DNA of 64,000 nucleotides from Turritopsis dohrnii. Its lineage: Eukaryota > Cnidaria > Hydrozoa > Anthoathecata > Oceaniidae. Under the pieces are notes generated by a model. That model was not told where the DNA came from. It saw only the letters and a list, made by a program, of their open reading frames with translations, and ran no database searches. Below, one piece after another: positions 1 to 12,428 of the stretch (position 1 is its first letter; each line of letters starts with the position of its first letter). The position numbers and the translations under genes are program-made. Location: positions 816,001 through 880,000 of the forward strand of contig BQMF02000025.1 of NCBI GenBank assembly GCA_027922465.2, written 5' to 3'.

Positions 1-432
1 TGCTACATCTCCAACACTGCCATGCGAACGACTTTCCAATAAGTCTTAATAATGACAGAAAGTGACAACGAAGAAAATCACGTACGTCTACCACGTAAAG
101 TCTGTTGGAGTAATATTAAATGAATTTAAAAGAACAAAAAATGAAGATGAAGAAGAGGATCTAGTATAGAAAATTATATTTGGTTTACACATTCTATCTA
201 CTTCTGTAACAGTATTTTCATACAGTGAGTTCGGATTTCAGATTGTCTGTTTATTCAGAATGATTGATAACAGATCCAAAACTCTATGCTAAATGGGCTA
301 CTTTTAATATTATTTCATCAAAATGTTAATAGGATAAAATCATTAAGATATTTTTAAAATTAGAGTAAAGCGATTCAAAATCAAAATATCAACTTCAAGG
401 AAGGAAATATATTTTGCATCCAGTTTTATTTG

Positions 433-468
433 ATTAATTGATTGATTGATGATTGATTGATTGATTGG
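433..468. repeat. ATTG microsatellite
   Basis: A run of ATTG/TTGA tetranucleotides with one interruption. Simple repeat, no function inferred. Confidence 0.85.
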
Positions 469-941
469 CAACAAAGGAAGGATTTATGAAACTAATGAAC
501 ATGTATAACTTAGAAGTTTGACTCAGCAGTTTGACTCAAATGAAATGAAATTACATGAAATGACTTTAACCAATACACTCAAATCACAATGGCTTGGGAT
601 GTGTGAATTGAGACGGAGTTGAAGTGAAAAACATTGGCAGAACTTTAAACTACAGTCAATTTGCTACATCAAATATGAGGGAGCTGGTCATGAAGTTCAT
701 TATGAAACATAGAAAACACCTTTCAGGCAATGTTTATTAATATATTTGTATACATAATAAAGCCTAGTTGACACATTCATTTAATCAAAATTGCAAAGCA
801 TCATGGGAAATAATGTAAAGTGTGAAGGAAATGGGCTAGCTTGTTTGTTGCTTGGCAACAAAATGTCGAGTCATAGTGGAGGATCAAAAAGTTTTGAAGT
901 ATCATAACTTCATAAGATAAAGGTCAGGTTACAAATCGTTA

Positions 942-1157
942 GGTGAGAATTATTCTGTTCTATTTCCAATTTTTTTAAAATGAGAAAATAAGTTTAAGAT
1001 TTCAGAAACCAACAAGATAAGACTGCCGTTAGAAGAAGATTTTGCGCTTGTTTTTGGAAAAAGCTTACGGAGAAAGAACAAAATAATTCTGAAAAGCTTG
1101 AAAACAATCGGAGCTCATTTTTTCCAAAAATGGAGATAGAACAAAATAATTCTCACC
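942..1157. mobile_element. Small foldback (MITE-like)
   Basis: The left end reads GGTGAGAATTATTCTGTTC and the right end is its inverted counterpart with about two mismatches over 24 bp. The ends enclose about 215 bp that contain a further partial copy of the arm. No clear target-site duplication is visible, so the class is uncertain. Confidence 0.4.
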
Positions 1158-3328
1158 AAACGAGATGTTGGATGGCGAAGAGTGGTCATGTTTGATTTCA
1201 AAGAAATTGTATGGACGTTCACTACAACGAAAAATAAAAGTATCATGACCAATATTTATTATGTAATTTATGTATTAGTTTTTAAATAAATTTTGTATAT
1301 TTTATATAGATAATAGGCGATCTATATCATAATGTCGAAATGAAAAACAACATATGTTTATATCAAGCATATAAAGACAGACAAAATTTACTGCAATCTG
1401 ATGAAGCTATATGAACCAATAACAAAGCTGATTAAACAGGAAAACGTTTCCATAGTAACGGAAAACTACCTATCTACTCATGACCTTCGTCATTATTTCT
1501 CGCAAAAGTTTTTGAATATTATTCGGTTAAAAAAATTGAATGAAGAATTATGGAACAAAAAAAGAATTCTGATTTTAAAACCGTCACAGAGAAACTTTAC
1601 CATCAATCAAAGTAAACAGGAGCTTTATCTAATTTATAAAAACCTTGGATCCAATTAGCATATCATTCGTTGTTTACTATTTACCGCCGTTATTAAAAAA
1701 TCAGAGTTTTCTGAATCAAAATATTTATGGAAAATGCAATTGGTTTTTACAAGTATCAAAAAGTAGCAATCACTAACTGTAAGAGGATGTTCCTCTTATC
1801 CGTAAATACAGGAATTCATTACAAGATTCCAAACCAATCATATCATTACCTCCACTTACACTAAACCAATCACTTACTTACAAATTCTTCCAGATGAAAG
1901 GATCCAATGAACAGCTATGTAGACGCTTAGAGACTGGTAAGTAACATATTGATTCATTTCTACGTACTGAAATCATTTGGATTAGCTTTTAGATTAATAC
2001 CTGTTTGAAGTCAAAGACAAACCAGTATGTTTTGAGTGAGGAATTCAGTTGGAGAATACCTGAAGAAGAGCTGATCAATAAAATCTAAATACTTGGAAAT
2101 CAAAGGAAAAATTTCAAATCAGTCACAGAAAAAGATGCTCATATCAGTAGAATAGTCATCACTTACAAATTCTAGCATTTCGAAAGATTGCGGAAGATTG
2201 CTACCATTCTAGATGTCGCGGAAGATGTATAGAAATTAGGGAGATTCGTAAACTCGACGAGCTTGTTACACGAAAAAAATCAATTACTTGTGAGAATTAA
2301 TTTGAAACTGTTCTACTAAAACGGTCCTTCAGAGATTTAAAGCCTTTTTGTTGTATCAAAAGAAACATCATCACTTTGCACGCTTATTTCAAGTGTTGAT
2401 GTGAAGTTTCTAATGACTTTGTAGGGAAAAATTCAAGAACAACTCTACTAAGTTGTATATAATTCCCTACAAATCTATTGAAAAATAGGTTCGTGTAAAC
2501 GAAACATGATTTTTCCGAATCCCGCTAATGATATGAAATCAAATGGAACAAGAGTAGGTAAGCTGATGAACCAATAGAAATAACATTAATCACAATTACA
2601 CTCATTTAAAGTAGCACTAGTTACTAGATATTGAAACACACCAATCATGATCATAATTTATAGTTGTTGAAAGCTTGCAGAACAAGACATTTCACTACTT
2701 GGGTATCAAATAATCAAATAATCACTGGTCAAAATAATCACATTAACTTTGTCTAATTATTTTCAAAGAACTGTAGCTACAAAAGAGTGAAAGAGGCCAG
2801 TGGTGGGGACATTACGCCAAGGATGAAAACTGATTATCTTTTTGGGCAATCCCCGTTAAGAGTACGACAGATGGAAAGAAAGTTTATGTGTTCTGTATTT
2901 TATTTAAGTGTTTCATGTTTGTGTTTAACATACGTTGGTTCTTGTAATGTATTCTGTGTTTTATGTGTATTCGCGCATTCTTATCACTTGGACACCGTGG
3001 ATAGATCCAACAAACGTCAAACATGTTTTAAATCTACTTTGTTCGACTTTTGTTTGACATAATGGTAAGTATCATGTTTTATTAACATAACTGTTGAATT
3101 TAAAGATTTTGATTGGCTTGTATTTTATTTGTAGTTACAACGTGACGCAAGCCATGGAAACGTCATGCAGATGTGGAAGCAGCAGTGCCAAAAGTGTGCA
3201 AACAACATCTTTATATATGATACCTCAAGGAAACAGCTTGAATAAAAGCATACTCCGTGACATGAAATGATCTTTGTTAGTAACATACTGAGTTCAACAT
3301 TGTACGGAATTTTTATAGCTACTGCCGA

Positions 3329-3366
3329 CATGACATTACCTGTTAATGGTAACAGGTAATGTCATG
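3329..3366. repeat. Perfect 17-bp-arm palindrome
   Basis: CATGACATTACCTGTTA is followed by a 4-nt loop and its exact reverse complement. Role unknown; it could be a foldback scar or a local template-switch event. Confidence 0.8.
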
Positions 3367-4529
3367 TTGGTTAAACAACGTATAACCATGACACTTTGAT
3401 ATTAACATGCTTTCTATAATAGTTACAATCAGTTGATCAGAGTTTAGGGCATGTGGTGCAACGAGCTGTGATGCAACGAGCTGTGATGGTGGAATTGAAA
3501 AACTCTAGTTAACAAATTTAAATGAAAGTAACTGCAAGTGTTTTTCCTCAATCGCAGACCATTTTCATGTCATGTACAGTTCCTCTTGATCTCTTATCTG
3601 TGATTTTCACGAACACTTATTGTTCACCTATTGTTACATCAGGATCAAAAAGATCAATATGAATTGAAATGTCAAAACTTACAAAACACTCCTTAAACAT
3701 TTTAAGAAAGCTGTGAGAAAAAATAAGTCAACAGTTTTCCATTTGGAAATCTTCACGATAGAAGCAATCTTTTAGTAACCTCGATGTTTTGCTAAATAGT
3801 ATGTTATATGCTTTATGTTTTATATTGCTTTAATAAAAACCTCTTCTTTGTCTGTTACTTTCCAATGCTACACCTGTTTAACTGTCGCGTTATAACTCGA
3901 CAAACAAATGTGGAGCACCTATATATGAATTTGAGAATTCATCTGAAAACTAAGATTATTGAGGGGAGAGATTTGTGCAGCGTGTAATTACATCTTCAAT
4001 ACCTACAGACTTAAGCCGATTTTCCAAAAGAAGAAATATCAGATTCATCTCTAAGACTACATTTCGTTTATTAAAGAGGCATTGTACGGCTAAAATTGTA
4101 AATATTATCGTGACGTGATCGAACATGAAAAATGTAAACAAATATGGCGGCAAATAATCAAGCTTTCTCTGTCGGAGAAGAACAGAGATCTTCTTTATTT
4201 CGGGAAATCAACCTGAAACATAGTTTTGACACCTTTTAAACAATATGTTGGTGAAAGAATTTATTCTTCTACAATACGTGTTAGAAGTAATTACTGAATT
4301 TTCTCATGAGTTATAAGTCATCGTTGTGTGTGAAGAAACACATGTCAACACACAGCTGTCTTAACTCAAGTAAGGTTACTTTTATCATTATAAGAGAATG
4401 TTGTGGAAGCTAATTCAAAGTGATTTGCCTATTTCATTGCCTATTCCACTCAAAACAAAACTTTTTCTTCGTTGTTTGTTCTCAACGAAACTTAAATTTG
4501 ATTACATTGACTCACTCGTGCATTTTCAG

Positions 4530-4648
4530 CATTGTATATGTAACTCGACTTGCAGCATAAAAAAAGATGGTAAAAGATCTGGTTGCCCCTGCAAGACAAG
4601 GGAAGTAAAATGTGGAGAAGAATGTAAATGTGGGAAGAAAAAGAAGGG
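4530..4648 (+). CDS. Candidate exon, cysteine-rich CXC-like motif
   Basis: After a plausible splice acceptor (TTTTCAG at 4523-4529) the frame encodes about 40 residues with a regular Cys pattern: CIC, NSTC, GCPC, VKC, EEC, KCG. It then runs into a Lys-rich stretch and loses its cysteines. The open frame starts at an ATG at 4398, but the segment before the acceptor looks like random AT-rich sequence. The Cys spacing resembles short metal-binding CXC motifs found at the C-termini of some eukaryotic and transposon proteins. I cannot assign a gene. It may be a lone exon or a fossil. Confidence 0.35.
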
Positions 4649-4685
4649 AGTTTTTGTTATTATCATATATTTAATATTTCTGTAA

Positions 4686-7600
4686 AAAAATAAGAGTCTA
4701 TCGTTGAATCGTGATCTAAAATTTACATTTTGATACAGACGAATGATATTTCACATCGAAAAGGTCATAAAACAGAACTTATTCGTATTCAAATGTTATG
4801 TATAAACCCATATCGTTTGAGAAACATAATTGTCAAATGATAGAGAAAAAAGTATGTAAATGTTATCCACATATATCTTCAAAATGATACATGGCTTTCG
4901 CATCAGAAGCACGAAATTAATTTCTTATATAAATTCATAATCTTTTGGTGCTTTTATTTTTTTGCAACTTGATAACATAAGTGAAAAAATTGATTACAAA
5001 AACAGCAATTTTTATATTTATACTAGCTCATCTTGTTCGACATCGTTTCTTGTTTGGCTTTCCACGATAACCCAGATACGGATACGATTGTTTCATAAAG
5101 ATTAGATGTGGGACATCAAGATTACAACGACCGTTTTTTTCGACAGCCCTATTTTTGTTGATTTCAGCCGTACAATGCCTCTTTAAGATGCTTGCAATAA
5201 ATATAGCCGATTTTACAACTGAAAAAATTGATCGCATATCGTAGTAAAACGTAATGTCTGATTGGACATATTGATTGATCTTGAAACGATTCTGTAGGCC
5301 ACATGAAAAGTTAAAATGAATTCAATTTCAATGTCATACGCGTATCGAAACCTTTTCAAACAAAAGAATGATTATTAGATTTCTGCGAAAGCAAGAAAGC
5401 TATTAAAACCGGCTTTGGTTCTTCGTTTTTTTCTTACTGTCCAAACCTAGCGGTTTTTTGAAAATTCATGCGTGCGTTTACATGAAACCAAAACGTCGTG
5501 CAACGCATGTCACCCAGCGAAGAAACCCTTTTAGATTTACAAGTTTCTTTGGTCAATATTAAAGATAATGAACTGTTATAAGTAGAGCTGCGGGGTGCAC
5601 TGTGCTGATGTCAGCAGTGGGAATCTCTCATTAGAACAATAGAAAATAGGTCTGGAACGAGCGACAGAGTTTCAGTTCAAATCAAAATGGCGAATAAGCG
5701 TGGTAAACAAATAAAGTTCGCAATCGAGTATCGCAAAAAAGCGTTGGATTTTTCAAAAGTTCGAAGTTTTAAGATGTAATTTTGACACAATCTCCAGTTG
5801 TTTTGAGTGGTTTTTGTCTTGTGCATCTCAACACGATCCTAGTTGCGGTCAATGAGTTCAGAACAAGTAGTAGATTTTGCCCTTTTATCTCATATTATAA
5901 GGGCTTCACAGGGAGAAAATTCCTACCTCAAATCATGTTTTGTTTCTTACAAGGTTCTTAAGTTTTTAAGAATTTGAGCCTCGTGTTTCTTATGTGTATG
6001 TTTGTTATAAAAAAGGTGTGCAGTTTCTTTGCAAGAAATTTTGTTTTAAATTTCTTCATGTATATAATATAGAATTTGATACTCGCACTCACAGCTTTGG
6101 CATTATTTATTTGCTCTTTTCGCAATTGACAAAGATCTGGAGGTGGAATGTGTTTCTTCGTAGGCTTAGTACACGAAAGCATAGATTATACACAGTTCAT
6201 TTATAGGATAAATTCAGGTTGTCAAGTGCATCATTTTTAAATTTTTTTCGAAGAGCTATATATCATTTTCATTTTTTTCACCAAAATTATTATTTGTTTC
6301 CACTTTTTTTATTAGAAAACATTTTTTATTTTTTATTTTCTGTTCATTAAAAGATTCTGAAAATAGACAGGTTGTACAGAAACAGTTTAGTTGCTCGAAT
6401 ATCTTTGCCTTCTTTGGAACATTTTCACTAATATACAATTTCAAATACTGCTAAAATACAATTTTAAATACAAAATTTTGAATCGTGAATTCAGATAATT
6501 TGTAGAACCTGAATTATAATAACTTTATCAAGTAGTGCCCTTCAGATTTTTCTGATTTACCTGGTTTCATTGTGTTTGGAATTATACATTAATGCTATTT
6601 TATCTTCATGCTATCATTCATTGCTTTTGTTTATTCCGCATAAAATCGTTTCAATATTATGTTGTTAAGAAAAATATTCAAAACGTGTCATTTTGCCAAA
6701 TTTTCATTTTTTGTCATTTTGTTCAAAATTTTTGACATACATGACTTGACAGCCTGTTAATTTGTCCCATAGTATTGACCAAAACCATATCAAGTTTACC
6801 TTGTTCAGTTGAACACGTTAGAAAGAAATATAATTAATTGCTATACTTGGAAAATGTTATCCTCATGGTTTTCTCTTTCTTCTTCATCATTTATCAACTT
6901 CAACTCCAAAAACATTGTACAATGACAGTTCTAGTTCTAGTTTTTATTTGCATAAGGTTATTAAGCCTAATCTCGCAAATTGACAAGTTGATTGCTACCT
7001 TCAAATCAGGGAGATATTTAAAAATGTTTAAAATAAAGCTTTTGTTTTTATTCTTTGTTTTATGTTTGATTTAGAAGCAGTTATAAATATGATATGAACA
7101 ATTTTCAATCACTTCAGTAAAACAAGTGTGTGACTACCAGACGATCTGTCACTTTATCACCGGTAATATACTTACCTCAAAATAAAGCCTGGCACAGGAG
7201 TCGAACCTGCTGCACTTGTTTTAGCAAAGTGAACTAAATTGTTAACATATGTAGAATCCATTTTCAAATGGGCCATCAGTATTTTGTTTATCAAACATAA
7301 TTTTTCATGATTTATGGTAGACTTTCGTATATATTTTTAACGGAAAGAGTCTGTTTTTTTTAAGGATTTGATATTTTGATAATTTTATTATGTTTATCAA
7401 GATTTATCGATAAGTCTTCATAGATAAATTTATTGAAATATCGATTTTTAAAAAGTTGTATATATTTTAATTTTTTGAACATATAATATATAAACATTGT
7501 CATGGTTTTTGTCTGTATAGTCAGGTAAACATTACCTAGCTTCCTCAGTTGGGAAAAAGAAACGAAAAAAAAACAACAAAAAAACGATAACGTTATCTTT

Positions 7601-8598
7601 TTTTTTCTATCTCTTATTCGTCTTTCTCTTTGAATGAGGATGGTATTTCACCAAGGTTATATACTGTTTCGTTGCTGAAAAAGCAAATCACCATTTTGAA
7701 TTGCTTTTTTCAATCGTCTCTAAGTAGTAATTAAATAGATCTCAGATCATCATTTGATTCAATACATTATATATTTATCAATGTTGAAACTAAACGAAAG
7801 AAATACAATGTAGATATAATCATAGTTCTCTAGTAGTAGTAATTGTTTATTTGCCATTTTAAATAAGTACATTACAAATCAGCATAAAAGTATAATAATA
7901 TTAATGGCTAGAGATCATACATATAGCCAAAGGCTACCAGGACATAGAACCGCAGTTATGGCTATCATCTTACTAAAAGCATGGTTTCTTGAGTGGGGAT
8001 TCCCGCACAAAAACTGCTGAGTCATCTTTTCATGCGACTCTTATCATCGCACGTTATCTTTAAATGGATTTTTAAGAGCATATACATATTTTAAGATGAA
8101 AACAAAATCTATAGAAGAAACTTCGATTTTTTTGAACTGTGATCATTCTTTTCTTAAGAAGATTTCAACATTTTGTAAACAGAAGAGTAAAAAGGTATAC
8201 ATTTGTTGTTTGTTTTTAGTGAAAACACAAAACACCTTCGTTTGTTTCATGTATGGGCTGTTATTCTTTTTAAGCTGTGGATACTGAAGCTCAGCTTGGA
8301 GTCCTCCTCAGCTCCAACATAAAAAATGTGGGTCTAGTGATGCTTTAATGTATATAATTTTTTAATGTTTTAATGTTTGATTTGTTTTTAAGTTATTATA
8401 TTGACAATGTCCTTTATTACAAATGGCTTTCCTCACAGCAAATTATGTAACAACCCAAAACTTTCCTTTCAGTTATATAAATATGTGTGTGTGGTTACTT
8501 AGAAGCTTAGAGCATGCATAGGTATATATATATAAAATTTCTGAATGATCAAAATCTTTGTTTTATTTTGCAATATTGGGAATTACGTTTGTAATTAA
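4686..8598. other. Non-coding AT-rich stretch
   Basis: No supported gene. A short minus-strand frame at 5028-5237 and a plus-strand frame near 4010-4105 share the encoded core LKRHCTA in opposite orientation. This makes an inverted pair of about 25 bp (4074-4098 and 5164-5190) around the Cys-rich exon. At 7192-7215 there is a B-box-like motif on the minus strand (GGTTCGACTCC) without the rest of a tRNA. A T/A-rich low-complexity tract lies at 7565-7610. Confidence 0.45.
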
Positions 8599-9347
8599 AG
8601 TCTGTTCAAAAAATACAGTGTGTATCAAAATGTCTTATCCACCAACTTTCAAGGCGTATATTTCATTACATGTCTGATAAAATATTGTGAATTTTATATT
8701 ACAAGAAAGATCTTTTCATGCTCTATCCGTTAATATGAAATGTTTGTCAAAATATGTGTTCTTCGAAAAGATATTGAAGAAAAACTCAACGATTTGCCTC
8801 ATTAAATTCTTAAAAGTCAATTAACTGACATGCTAATGACTTTTTAATGGTGTAATTTTCTTTTGTTGTGCTGATGAAACCTTTAGAAAATGTTAAGTAT
8901 AGCTTTGCGTATCAATTTCCCATAACGAATAATCTTAAAAACTTCAAATAAAATTTTTTTACTGAGTGATGATTTTTAATTTTTTTATTGTGTTTACAAA
9001 TGACCTACATTGTAAAATGAGTTAATTGACTTTTAAGAATTTAATGAATCAAATTGTTCAGTTTTTCTTCAATATCTTTTCGAAGAACAAATATTTTGGC
9101 AAACATTTTATATTAACTGATTGAACATGAAAAGCTCTTTCTTATGATATAAAAATCATAATATTTTATCAGACATGTAATGAGATATGCGCCTTGAAAG
9201 TTGGTGGATAAGACATTTTGATACACACTGTATGTGCACTAATTTCAGTTACCATGTGGAAACCAGCTTTAACAAATTACATAAATTCCCTTGAGCCTGG
9301 TTTTTATATAAAAGCTGAAATCAGTGCATATAATTTATGAACAGACT
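8599..9347. mobile_element. TTAA-flanked MITE (outer, interrupted)
   Basis: TTAA at 8595-8598 and at 9348-9351 flank inverted ends AGTCTGTTCA / TGAACAGACT. The arms continue: 9233-9247 pairs with 9315-9329. Without the element inserted in its left arm it would be about 130 bp long. TTAA duplications are typical of piggyBac and Kolobok elements; there is too little sequence to choose between them. Confidence 0.7.
8616..9230. mobile_element. Mariner-like MITE, long foldback (inner)
   Basis: A 615-bp element flanked by TA (8614-8615 and 9231-9232). The ends are inverted and begin CAGTGTGTATCAAAATGTCT. The two arms pair imperfectly for roughly 230 bp each, making it almost wholly a foldback. No transposase frame is present, so it is non-autonomous. 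It is inserted in the left arm of the TTAA MITE. Confidence 0.85.
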
Positions 9348-9351
9348 TTAA

Positions 9352-10284
9352 GGAGATTGATAGTACATATCAAATGTTTAAAGTTTATGATTTGCGTACA
9401 TAGTCACTGTGTGACATCTGAAAATATCAATATAAACATAAGCTGATTTTATACTCCCAAAAGAGGGGATGTTTTATGTCATTCAGATGTTATTAAGTTT
9501 ATCGATGATGTATACGTATATGCAATGAAGTTTCGCATAGTGTCAATTACAGTTTGCAATGCCTTTGGGTGCATATGAATGTAATCAGAAATGTAATGTT
9601 ATGTTGTAAAAATCATTAAATCTTTCTTAAACTTCCTACAGATTTCTTTTAAACTGATCATGAATTTCAACTTCGACGAAGAATGTAAGTGCATGCCATA
9701 TTGTTAATCAAACTGAAATAGAAATTTCTGATATGACTTTAACTATATTATGTATGTTGATTTTAGTCGATATAAATGTATTTTGCATGACCAAAATTTA
9801 TATGTTCTTGGAAAAATGTTTTGAGTTTATGAGTTATGATCATACTCATTAAGATACTGAAAGGATCCATGTATCTTTTATATTATTTTGTATCAACAAA
9901 CATGTTGTTCAGTTTATTGGCAGTTACATTCATTATAATAAAGTTTCGCATTGTGTCAATTATGCCTTCAAAATGTCCTGAGAAGCACGTAATTAGGAAT
10001 GTAATGTATTGTAGAAATTATTCAACCATTCAATGATTCAAAATCATTCAAGTTTCAAGAATGCTATTACAGTATTTCATTTTTTAATATTTTCAGTTTC
10101 CAACTGATTTTGCAGAAATCTTTCTGCCCGTAAGGGCATCTTGTTTATTATTATCTCGGTAGTCAATCAGTAAATTCAAAGTGATAGGATTGGATTGCAT
10201 GTATCATTTTCTTTCTGTTGGAAAATCGGCTTTACATATATCAACTTATAACTATTGATATCAATATATCAACACATCAACATA
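9352..10284. other. Non-coding stretch
   Basis: No gene recognised. Two loosely similar segments (around 9530-9620 and 9940-10030) both contain wording such as AAGTTTCGCAT.GTGTCAATTA followed by a TGTAATG string, suggesting an old local duplication. Confidence 0.4.
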
Positions 10285-11217
10285 CAGTGTGTCCACGAGA
10301 AAGTGGGCACCTTGTTTAAAACACAAATAACTTTTCGAGTTTTCAACAATACAATGCGGTTTTTATACCGTTGGAAAGAGGCTTTTGTGAGCTTTCCAAA
10401 AATAAAAGTTGTTATTTATAAAAATTTTTATTTTAAAAAATATTAAGTATTTTTTGTTTCGATACGCTTTTTAATTTTGTAATGATCAATAAAACAGACT
10501 TTTAACGAGCAATTAACCTTTTGTTTCGTTGAAACAACCACTGTTGTTGGTGTTGTGCTAATTTTGTCACGAAACTTTTTGAAAAGACACAAACCTTTTT
10601 TCATTGTGTAAACTTACCTTAAATTTTTTATTATGATTTAATAATTTCATATTCCCAAGCATTTCCAAAACCTTAATAAGCGAGAAAACAAACTTTTATG
10701 AAATTCATTCAATTATGCAGTTAACAGTCCAGCAGTGAACTTTCGTGGTAAAAAAAGTTTCATGAGACGAAAAGTTATGTAGCTGTTATTCAGGCTTTTA
10801 GACAGCAGTTTCTGGGTAGAAATCCCCCATCAAAAAGCACGATTCAAAGTTTTTAAAAGTTTGTAAAAGAGTTTTAGAAATGAAACTTTCAAGTTTCAAG
10901 CTTGTAAAAATGTAAAGTTTTCCTTATGTAAACGCAGCTTTATTACAATATTTTAGCTTTTTATGAATTCCCATGCTACTCGAGTCGTTAACATCTATTC
11001 AAACAAGCGTTAATTGATCGTTATTGATTTAATGTCATGGTTTCATGGTAAAATCGATTATATTTCCCGAAAAATGGGTTTTTCTGTGAAAAGGGTCATA
11101 TATTTAGAAAGAGCAAAACATTTTCTTTCTGTTAATATAAAAAATAAAAAAAACAAGCACGAAAAACATAAGATGTGCTTATTAAAAGTTAGGTGCCCAC
11201 TTTCTATGGACACACTG
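10285..11217. mobile_element. TA-flanked mariner-like element, non-autonomous
   Basis: A 933-bp element with TA at 10283-10284 and 11218-11219. The terminal inverted repeats of about 27 bp start CAGTGTGTCCA and end their shared part with AGTGGGCACC; the two arms differ by a few bases. Internal frames are short and I do not recognise a DDE transposase. The first 8 bp match those of the element at 8616-9230 (CAGTGTGT), as is common in mariner relatives. It ends about 160 bp upstream of the ROR-like gene. Confidence 0.8.
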
Positions 11218-11378
11218 TATATATCAATATATCTGATTAAAACATAATTAGCTATTCATAGTTATTCTGATGATTTGGAAAGAAACTTTGTTTGTTTAAT
11301 TAAAAGTCATATATTCAATTTAAAACATTCAAAACAAGACATACAGATTCACATATTAGATATAAAGTCACAAGTAAA

Positions 11379-12428
11379 ATGAAAGCGTTGATATGGTCAA
11401 TAATGATATTTTGCGTTTTTATGTCTTTTGATGTTTTGCTTGTGGGAGGAAGTACATGTTGGAAGTATACAAACATTTTACCAAACGGTACTTGCAAGAA
11501 TTACTTACAGAATTTTTTTGTATCTGGTGAACCATCAGAGATTCTGCATCATGATAAAAGATTATCCAATCACCTGAACTTTATGAAGATTATTCAAAGA
11601 TTATCCATGAGTGAAATCAAAGAAGTTGCTATAAGGGCAGTTAGTACATACTATGTCGACACGTGCGAAAACAAAAGCACTATGCTCAATGTGATAAGAA
11701 ACTCGGAGTTCCCAACTAGAAAACAGTTATTCGATACGTTCAACAATAATTTTTGGTATCTTTGTAAAGTCCGTTATAATATCTGCCTACCCATTGATAA
11801 TATATCTTCTAGTTTTCCTCCCTGTTACGAAACATGCCGTCATATGCGATCTGGTTTCTCAGAAAAGCTTAAAACTGTAATCCGACATCTATTTCAAGTT
11901 GCGAACCAATGTGAGTATTTGAGGAACGACCCTAAACATCACCTGGGACTTCATTGCTGTAAGAACTTGCCCAAATTCGACCAGAGGAATTTATTGAAGT
12001 GTTTTTTAAATGTCAGTCTTGCAATACCTGAGCTTTACCAGAAAGTATCTTGTTACGATGGTTCTGGAGAAAATTATGTGGGCTTTCAAAATGTTACTGA
12101 AAATGGATTGAGATGCAAGCATTGGAACGACGCAGTTAAAAGTTATTATCCTACTCTTGAAAGAAATTATTGTCGAAATCCTCAAGGCGTTGCAAAAAAG
12201 CCATGGTGTCATATAAACGACAAAGGTGATTGGCAATACTGTGATCTTTCAAAATGTCTTGGACAACGGCGATTATCAAAAGATTTATTTTGGATTTTCT
12301 TACTTTTGATAGTTGTTTTTGCCATCTTTGGTATATTGTTTAAGATGAAGCAAAAGTGTATGTCTAATAAAACTTTAGTTCCAGTTTACAGCGAAGTTCC
12401 CATCTCACAGATTTTGGGAAGAACGTGA
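11379..12428 (+). CDS. ROR-like transmembrane protein without kinase (Fz-like + kringle)
   Basis: An intact 349-residue frame with an ATG start. Residues 1-26 look like a signal peptide. Residues about 27-205 are Cys-rich; the part around 126-160 (YLC, ICL, FPPCYETC) resembles the second half of a Frizzled-type cysteine-rich domain. Residues 225-293 form a kringle with all six cysteines (C225, C246, C265, C277, C288, C293) and the CRNP...PWC core. Residues 303-322 are a single TM helix, followed by a short tail with PVYSEVP. In ROR receptor kinases an Ig domain, Fz domain and kringle precede TM and kinase; here the Ig domain and the kinase are absent. The whole frame is one exon. Known of the family: ROR ectodomains bind Wnt. 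Inferred: a membrane-tethered Wnt-binding decoy or co-receptor. Alternatives are an unrelated kringle protein or a retrocopy of a truncated transcript. Confidence 0.8.
   Translation: MKALIWSIMIFCVFMSFDVLLVGGSTCWKYTNILPNGTCKNYLQNFFVSGEPSEILHHDKRLSNHLNFMKIIQRLSMSEIKEVAIRAVSTYYVDTCENKSTMLNVIRNSEFPTRKQLFDTFNNNFWYLCKVRYNICLPIDNISSSFPPCYETCRHMRSGFSEKLKTVIRHLFQVANQCEYLRNDPKHHLGLHCCKNLPKFDQRNLLKCFLNVSLAIPELYQKVSCYDGSGENYVGFQNVTENGLRCKHWNDAVKSYYPTLERNYCRNPQGVAKKPWCHINDKGDWQYCDLSKCLGQRRLSKDLFWIFLLLIVVFAIFGILFKMKQKCMSNKTLVPVYSEVPISQILGRT

Larger units (their letters stand above)
1..4529. other. Non-coding AT-rich stretch
   Basis: I see no recognisable gene here. Short open frames (for example 1401-1658 and 2787-3062) have AT-rich composition and no domain I know. 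The stretch holds an ATTG microsatellite near 433-468, a small foldback at 942-1157 and a short perfect palindrome at 3329-3366, listed separately. Introns or untranslated parts of a flanking gene cannot be excluded. Confidence 0.5.

Noticed and set aside
7140..7265. tRNA gene on the minus strand suggested by GGTTCGACTCC
   Set aside because: A good T-arm/B box is present, but no matching acceptor strand or D arm lies upstream, so it is not a tRNA gene. It may be a SINE remnant.
12006..12236. Minus-strand ORF within the ROR-like gene
   Set aside because: Shadow of the kringle coding region.
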